Of a DNA stretch of 64,000 nucleotides, positions 59,828-64,000 are shown one piece after another. The translations under genes and the position numbers were made by a program. The notes under the pieces were generated by a model. It had not been told where the DNA came from and did not search any database. It saw only the letters and a program-made list of their open reading frames with translations. Source of the DNA: Actinoplanes philippinensis (GTDB taxonomy: Bacteria; Actinomycetota; Actinomycetes; Mycobacteriales; Micromonosporaceae). The stretch's first letter is position 1; every line of letters begins with the position of its first letter. The stretch is taken from contig NZ_FONV01000006.1 in NCBI RefSeq assembly GCF_900113015.1, forward strand, positions 372,001-436,000, read 5' to 3'.

Positions 59828-60871
59828 ATCGCTACCGTCAACGCCATCGCCGCGCCCTCGGCCACCGATCCGCTCGTCCGCAGCACCATCGAGCGGCGTG
59901 CCGTGGGCCCCCGTGATGTTCTGATCGAGATCCGCTACGCGGGCATCTGCCACTCCGACATTCACACGGTGCGCGGCGAGTGGGGCAAGGTGCCCTACCC
60001 GCTGACCGTGGGCCACGAGATCGTCGGCGAAGTCACCGAGGTCGGCGCCGAGGTGACCCGGCACAGCGTCGGCGACCGGGTCGGCGTCGGCTGCATGGTC
60101 AACTCGTGCCGCGAGTGCGACAACTGCAAGGCCGGCCAGGAGCAGTACTGCCTCAACGGCAACGTCGGCACCTACGCCGGAACCGACCGGGACGGCACCG
60201 TCACCCAGGGCGGCTACTCCACCCACATCGTCGTCGACGAGGATTTCGTGCTCCGGGTGCCGGAGTCCATCCCGTACGAGACGGCCGCCCCGCTGCTGTG
60301 CGCCGGCATCACCACATACTCGCCGCTCGCCCACTGGAAGGCCGGTCCGGGCCGCAACGTCGCTGTGGTCGGCATGGGCGGCCTGGGTCACATGGCCGTG
60401 AAGATCGCCGCCGCGATGGGCGCCGAGGTCACTGTCCTGTCGCAGACCCTCGGCAAGAAGGACGACGGCCTGGCCTTCGGCGCCAGGCACTACCACGCCA
60501 CCAGCGACCCGGCCACCTTCAAGGATCTGGCCAACACCTTCGACCTGATCATCAACACGGTGAGCGCCCCGATCGACATGGGCGCCTACCTGCGACTGCT
60601 CCGCCTCGACGGCACTCTCGTAGCCGTCGGCGCCCCGCCGGAGCCGTTGCCGGTCCAGGTGTTCGCCCTGTTCGGGGCCCGTCGCTCGTTCGCAGGCTCC
60701 AGCATCGGTGGCATCGCCGAAACCCAGGAGATGCTCGGCTTCTGCGCCGACCACGGCATCGCCCCACAGGTGGAGGTCATCCCCGCCGACGAGGTGAACG
60801 AGGCCTACGACCGAGTCCTCAAATCCGACGTCCGCTACCGCTTCGTGATCGACATCAACACGCTCCGCTAG
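59828..60871 (+). CDS. Zinc-dependent alcohol dehydrogenase (MDR); apparent ATC start
   Basis: 347 residues if started at ATC 59828, which follows GGAGG (59818-59822) by 5 nt and restores the usual N-terminus (TVNAIAAPSATDPL). The first canonical in-frame start is GTG 59903, which would remove the first beta strand. Catalytic zinc ligands: Cys in AGICHSDIH, HE in GHEIVGEVT; structural zinc Cys cluster CRECDNCKAGQEQYC; cofactor motif VVGMGGLGHMAVK. Resembles the YahK/CAD-like group of NADPH-dependent aldehyde reductases. Codons upstream of 59903 look coding. Confidence 0.85.
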   Translation: MATVNAIAAPSATDPLVRSTIERRAVGPRDVLIEIRYAGICHSDIHTVRGEWGKVPYPLTVGHEIVGEVTEVGAEVTRHSVGDRVGVGCMVNSCRECDNCKAGQEQYCLNGNVGTYAGTDRDGTVTQGGYSTHIVVDEDFVLRVPESIPYETAAPLLCAGITTYSPLAHWKAGPGRNVAVVGMGGLGHMAVKIAAAMGAEVTVLSQTLGKKDDGLAFGARHYHATSDPATFKDLANTFDLIINTVSAPIDMGAYLRLLRLDGTLVAVGAPPEPLPVQVFALFGARRSFAGSSIGGIAETQEMLGFCADHGIAPQVEVIPADEVNEAYDRVLKSDVRYRFVIDINTLR

Positions 60872-61081
60872 CCACGTCATGGGCGCGCTCCCTCGCATCG
60901 GGGCGCGCCTTGTCGCGTTCGATTCGCCTTCTCGGCGGGCACCACGCTCTCGCCACATCTCACGGTGTGCCCCGCCGTCTGTCAATCGTTCCAGGGCCAG
61001 GCCGGCTCGGCGTGGACCTGCCACGCGTAAGCGCACCCGGGTTCGCCCGTCACCTCCCGCCTTCGCCACTGCTGCCTCCGG

Positions 61082-61150
61082 CGGACGAGCGGCGCTGCCC
61101 CCGCCGGACGAACGGCGCTGCCCTCCCCGGACGAACGGCGCTGCCCTCGC
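61082..61150 (+). repeat. Three tandem 23-bp repeats
   Basis: Units start CGGACGAACGGCGCTGCCCT (copy 1 has GAGC for GAAC), period 23. They lie in the 361-bp gap 60872-61232, which holds no gene I can support. Confidence 0.8.
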
Positions 61151-61232
61151 CCAGGTCGTCGGGACCGTCCACGCCTGAAGATCGTCTGTTCTGCCCGGCA
61201 TCATTCGACCGTCGTGGGGAAGTAGGCGGGTC

Positions 61233-61964
61233 ATGAGACTCGCACCGCTCGCCGGAGCCGGGATCGCCGTTGCCGTCGGCCTCCGGGTGGCACGCTCGCG
61301 CAGGCAGCGGGCTCTCCATCCGGTCGGCCGCTCGATGAACGGCGAACTCCACGTGTGGGGCTGCCTCGAGCCGACCGGCTCCGACCTCCTCGACCACCCG
61401 GCACGTCACGCGGTCATCGTCCGCGTCTCGAAGGGCGCCGGAACCCGCCGCGCCCGGGCCGATGTGCGCGGCCTCGCCATCCGTGTCCCCGGACCGGACC
61501 GCCCCACCGATCTCCTCCTGTCCACCGTCGGCCACGGCCGTCTGGGCCGTCGCCTGCCGATGCCCCGCCGCACGTTCGATGCCGTCTACGGCTCGATCGC
61601 CCCCTACCGGGCCTCGCGCCGCCTCTACCTGGCCGCCGGCCCCGATCCGGAGGGCACTCCGGTCGGAACCGACATCGACCAGGTCGGCCGCCACCCCGCC
61701 GAACTCCTCCTGCACGTCATCCGGTCCGGCAACGTGGAAACGGTCGGCCGACTTCATCTCGGCGACCTGCTACCCGCGGACACCGACGCGGCCCTGGCCT
61801 TCGACCCGATACGCAATGCCTCCCCCGATCTGCGTCCCACCGGGCTCCTGCACGGAGCCCGAGCCCTCGCCTACCGCGCCGGCCAACGCTGGCGCGGAGC
61901 AACCCCGGCCCCCGACAACCCTTCCGCGACAGCCGCAACCGCCGCGGGCCAGCGCGTCGCCTGA
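61233..61964 (+). CDS. Catalase-fold-like hypothetical protein
   Basis: 243 residues. A short N-terminal hydrophobic segment (about 3-20) is followed by VSKGAGTRRARADVRGLAIRV, DLLLSTVGHGRLG, YGSIAPYRASRRLYLAAG and a C-terminal VGRLHLGDLLPADTDAALAFDP. This resembles actinobacterial proteins related to the heme-catalase fold, some annotated as phosphodiesterase. The catalytic His/Tyr set cannot be confirmed. Function unknown. Confidence 0.5.
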   Translation: MRLAPLAGAGIAVAVGLRVARSRRQRALHPVGRSMNGELHVWGCLEPTGSDLLDHPARHAVIVRVSKGAGTRRARADVRGLAIRVPGPDRPTDLLLSTVGHGRLGRRLPMPRRTFDAVYGSIAPYRASRRLYLAAGPDPEGTPVGTDIDQVGRHPAELLLHVIRSGNVETVGRLHLGDLLPADTDAALAFDPIRNASPDLRPTGLLHGARALAYRAGQRWRGATPAPDNPSATAATAAGQRVA

Positions 61965-62174
61965 CCCGGCCTCGTCTCCGGTTCCGGACGCGCTTTCGCC
62001 GCGTCTCCCCGGCCCGCGCCCGATCCCGCACCGTTGCTCGTCTCCGGCCTCGGTCGCATCCCGCCCGGGGGTTCCTCTCCTGCCCTGGCCGGATCTCCCG
62101 TCCCGGCCCGGCCGTGAGGGAGGCTCTGTTGATAGGGGTAAAAGCAGGGCCACCCTCCGGGCCTGCGGGCGGCA

Positions 62175-62180
62175 TAACCT
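62175..62180 (+). promoter_or_regulatory. -10 box of a leaderless promoter (XRE regulator)
   Basis: TAACCT, 6 nt before ATG 62187. The remaining 61965-62174 shows nothing coding. Confidence 0.5.
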
Positions 62181-62186
62181 CGGCTC

Positions 62187-63059
62187 ATGGGCATGGACAA
62201 CCGCAGCGAGGTCCGCGCGTTCCTCACTTCCCGCCGGGCGAAGATCAGTCCCGAGCGGGCCGGCATCCCGGCTTATGGCAGCCGTCGCGTGGCGGGGCTC
62301 CGCCGTGGTGAGGTCGCCGCCCTGGCCGGTGTGAGCGTGGAGTATTACATCCGGCTGGAGCGCGGCAACCTGACCGGAGTCTCCGACAGCGTCCTCGACG
62401 CCGTCTCCCGTGCGCTGCAGCTCGACGAGACCGAGAGCGCCCATCTGCGGCATCTGGCTCGAGCAGCCGGGGCACGGCCGGCCCGACCACGATCGCGCCG
62501 CAGCGGTGCCCCGGAGATCAGGCCGGCGGTCCGTCGCCTGCTCGACGCGATGACCGGGATGCCGGCGATTCTACGAGACTTCCGGTTCGACATCCTGGCC
62601 GTCAACCCGCTCGGGCGGGCACTGTATGCGCCGATGTTCGCGGGCGCGCCGGCGCAGCCGGTCAACACGATGCGGTTCACGTTTCTCGCCCCGCAGGCGC
62701 AGGCGTTCTATCCCGAGTGGGCGCAGATGGCGCGGTCGGCGGTGGGCGCCCTGCACATCGCGGCGGCACAGCACCCGCACGACCAGCAGCTGATGAACCT
62801 GATCGGCGAGCTGTCAATGCGCAGTGACAACTTCCGCACCTGGTGGGCGGCTCAGGACGTGTTCGTGCACCGTCACGGCGTCAAACGGTTCCGGCATCCG
62901 GGTGTCGGCGACCTGGAGCTCACCTACGAGGGGCTGGAGCTGTCCGGCGAGCGCGACCTGACCATCGTCACCTACTCTGCCGAGCCGGGCACCTCGTCCA
63001 GCGACGGGCTGCAGTTGCTGGCCGCCTGGGCCGCGACACAGGAGGCGATCACGAGCTGA
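62187..63059 (+). CDS. XRE-family regulator with MmyB-like ligand domain
   Basis: 290 residues. HTH about 8-80: FLTSRRAKISPERAGIPAYG, RRVAGLRRGEVAALAGVSVEYY, IRLERGNLTGVSDSVLDAV. C-terminal MmyB-like PAS-type domain about 105-285 (LLDAMTGMPAILRDFRFDILAVN, RSDNFRTWWAAQDV, KRFRHPGVGDLELTYE). This is a large actinobacterial class often controlling an adjacent oxidoreductase, here possibly the upstream genes. The domain is thought to bind fatty acids or similar ligands. Confidence 0.9.
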   Translation: MGMDNRSEVRAFLTSRRAKISPERAGIPAYGSRRVAGLRRGEVAALAGVSVEYYIRLERGNLTGVSDSVLDAVSRALQLDETESAHLRHLARAAGARPARPRSRRSGAPEIRPAVRRLLDAMTGMPAILRDFRFDILAVNPLGRALYAPMFAGAPAQPVNTMRFTFLAPQAQAFYPEWAQMARSAVGALHIAAAQHPHDQQLMNLIGELSMRSDNFRTWWAAQDVFVHRHGVKRFRHPGVGDLELTYEGLELSGERDLTIVTYSAEPGTSSSDGLQLLAAWAATQEAITS

Positions 63060-63114
63060 TCCGGACCCGTCGGTGGTGACATTGGCGAGGAGAGATGGCA
63101 GCGGCGCGACCGGG

Positions 63115-63621
63115 TCAGGCGAGGTCGAGAGTCCAGGTCTGGCCCACCAGGTCGTGGCCGAAGCTTCGGTGCGGGTTCTCCTCGACCAGGGTGAATCCGT
63201 ATGACTGATAGATCTTGCGGGCGGAGGTGAGGTTGTCGTTGGTCCACAGAGTGACCGTTCGGTAACCGGCACGGCGGGCGAAGGCCAGGCACTCGTCGAC
63301 CAGGCGGGTTCCCAGGCCGAGGCCTCGGGCGGCCGGCGTGACCAGCAGGATGCGGAGCTTCGCCACCGCCGGCTCGTCGCCGGCGACCAGGAAGATGCTG
63401 CCCGCGCGGACGCCGTCGACCTCGGCGATCCAGGCGGCCTCGCGGCTGGGGTCGTGGTCGGTGGCGTAATCGGCGACGATGCGGGCCACCAGGGTCTCGA
63501 AGTCGGTGTTCCAGCCGAACTGCTCGTCGTAGACCTCGCCATGGGCCATCACGACCCAGCCGAGGTCGCCGGGACGGTCGGCTCGGCGGATTTCGATGTG
63601 CGGTTGCTTCGTTGACGTCAT
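63115..63621 (-). CDS. GNAT-family N-acetyltransferase
   Basis: 168 residues from ATG 63621 (GGAGGG 5 nt upstream). Acetyl-CoA motif A LRILLVTPAARGLGLGTRLV near residue 90 (RGLGLG), then TVTLWTNDNLTSARKIYQSYGF and HDLVGQTW. The sequence resembles the GNAT domain of MarR-GNAT proteins. Substrate unknown. Divergent from TetR, with the 28-bp operator just upstream of its start. Confidence 0.88.
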   Translation of the reverse strand: MTSTKQPHIEIRRADRPGDLGWVVMAHGEVYDEQFGWNTDFETLVARIVADYATDHDPSREAAWIAEVDGVRAGSIFLVAGDEPAVAKLRILLVTPAARGLGLGTRLVDECLAFARRAGYRTVTLWTNDNLTSARKIYQSYGFTLVEENPHRSFGHDLVGQTWTLDLA

Positions 63622-63633
63622 GTGACCCTCCGA

Positions 63634-63661
63634 GTTCACTGAAACGACTGTTTCAGTGAAC
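63634..63661. promoter_or_regulatory. TetR operator: perfect 12-bp inverted repeat
   Basis: GTTCACTGAAAC and GTTTCAGTGAAC separated by GACT. It lies between the divergent GNAT and TetR genes, directly before the TetR -10, so one site can repress both. Confidence 0.75.
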
Positions 63662-63663
63662 TG

Positions 63664-63669
63664 TAGGCT
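63664..63669 (+). promoter_or_regulatory. -10 box of a leaderless promoter (tetR)
   Basis: TAGGCT, 6 nt before ATG 63676 and 2 nt after the operator. Confidence 0.55.
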
Positions 63670-63675
63670 AGCCCG

Positions 63676-64000
63676 ATGAGCGAAGAACCGCCCAGCCCTT
63701 CCGTCCGACAGGTGGAACTTCTGGAGGCGGCCTATCGATATGCGCTCGAGCATGGGCTGGCCGATCTCTCGCTGCGACCGCTGGCGGCGGCGATCGGATC
63801 CAGTCCGCGCGTGCTGATCTACCTGTTCGGCAGCAAGGACGGGCTGGTCAAAGCCCTTCTGGCGCGAGCGCGCGTCGATGAGCTGGCCGTCCTCGGCAGC
63901 CTCGGGGAAGCAGGCCCGCCGGCCGGCCTGACGACGGCGGCCGAGCAGATCTGGCTCTGGTTGCGCGAACCCCGGCACCGCCCGCTGCTGCGGCTGTGGG
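63676..64000 (+). CDS. TetR-family regulator, 3'-truncated by the window edge
   Basis: 108 residues are visible from ATG 63676. HTH about 10-60: VELLEAAYRYALEHGLADLSL, PLAAAIGSSPRVLIYLFGSKD, GLVKALLARAR. The ligand-binding domain is cut off. Leaderless start behind the perfect operator, hence autoregulated and regulating the divergent GNAT gene. Confidence 0.85.
   Translation, partial: MSEEPPSPSVRQVELLEAAYRYALEHGLADLSLRPLAAAIGSSPRVLIYLFGSKDGLVKALLARARVDELAVLGSLGEAGPPAGLTTAAEQIWLWLREPRHRPLLRLW

Overview
The window reads as chromosome of a high-GC filamentous actinomycete, most likely Micromonosporaceae (Actinoplanes-like). That genus guess is inference from codon usage, GTG starts, many TetR/PadR/SARP-type regulators, several diguanylate cyclases and a YtfQ-type sugar ABC system; I saw no rRNA or other taxonomic marker. 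A recurrent feature is leaderless transcription: about a dozen start codons sit 6-8 nt after a TANNNT -10 box with no Shine-Dalgarno.

Layout. 0-8.9 kb: a truncated GGDEF protein, a GrpB-family protein, a PadR-controlled LolD/FtsX-type ABC exporter, a VC0807-like membrane protein, a PAS-GGDEF sensor, an unrecognised protein and a TetR regulator. 8.9-15.4 kb: a four-gene YtfQRT/YjfF-like sugar ABC operon divergent from a secreted S1 protease with a ricin-type lectin domain; a LacI-type operator lies in front of the protease. 15.4-17.4 kb: a second GGDEF protein and a gamma-carbonic anhydrase. 17.4-21.2 kb: a lower-GC island of small orphan, immunity-like genes on the minus strand (one DUF6924 protein, one frameshifted gene), an IS3 transposase scrap, and a tRNA-like sequence flanked by 17-bp direct repeats. 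21.4-29 kb: secreted lipase, AfsR/SARP regulator, TetR/SDR pair, an Imm21-like protein and a methyltransferase.

29-41.6 kb: MarR coupled to a membrane chemoreceptor-like protein, VIT1/CCC1 transporter, SDR, ABC-2 exporter, small Cys-rich protein, hemerythrin with an upstream mini-ORF, ArsR/aldo-keto reductase pair, MerR regulator and an orphan noncoding stretch. 41.6-46.7 kb: a pipecolate/lysine catabolic operon (DAO-type oxidase with a 1-nt frameshift, HglS 2-oxoadipate decarboxylase, AmaB-type aldehyde dehydrogenase) with a divergent LysR regulator. The 3' end of the dehydrogenase runs into the 3' part of a tRNA-Gly, a probable recombination junction.

46.7-57.6 kb: an approximately 2,790-residue secreted, wall-anchored protein with about twenty DUF11-like repeats, and a membrane GGDEF-EAL protein whose 3' end is tandemly repeated four times (26 bp). 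57.6-64 kb: ABC exporter with a Ser/Pro-rich insertion in its ATPase and a leaderless upstream mini-ORF, a zinc alcohol dehydrogenase whose expected start codon is ATC, a catalase-fold-like protein, a MmyB-type XRE regulator, and a GNAT/TetR divergent pair sharing a perfect 28-bp operator. I found no CRISPR array, rRNA, prophage or large biosynthetic cluster.
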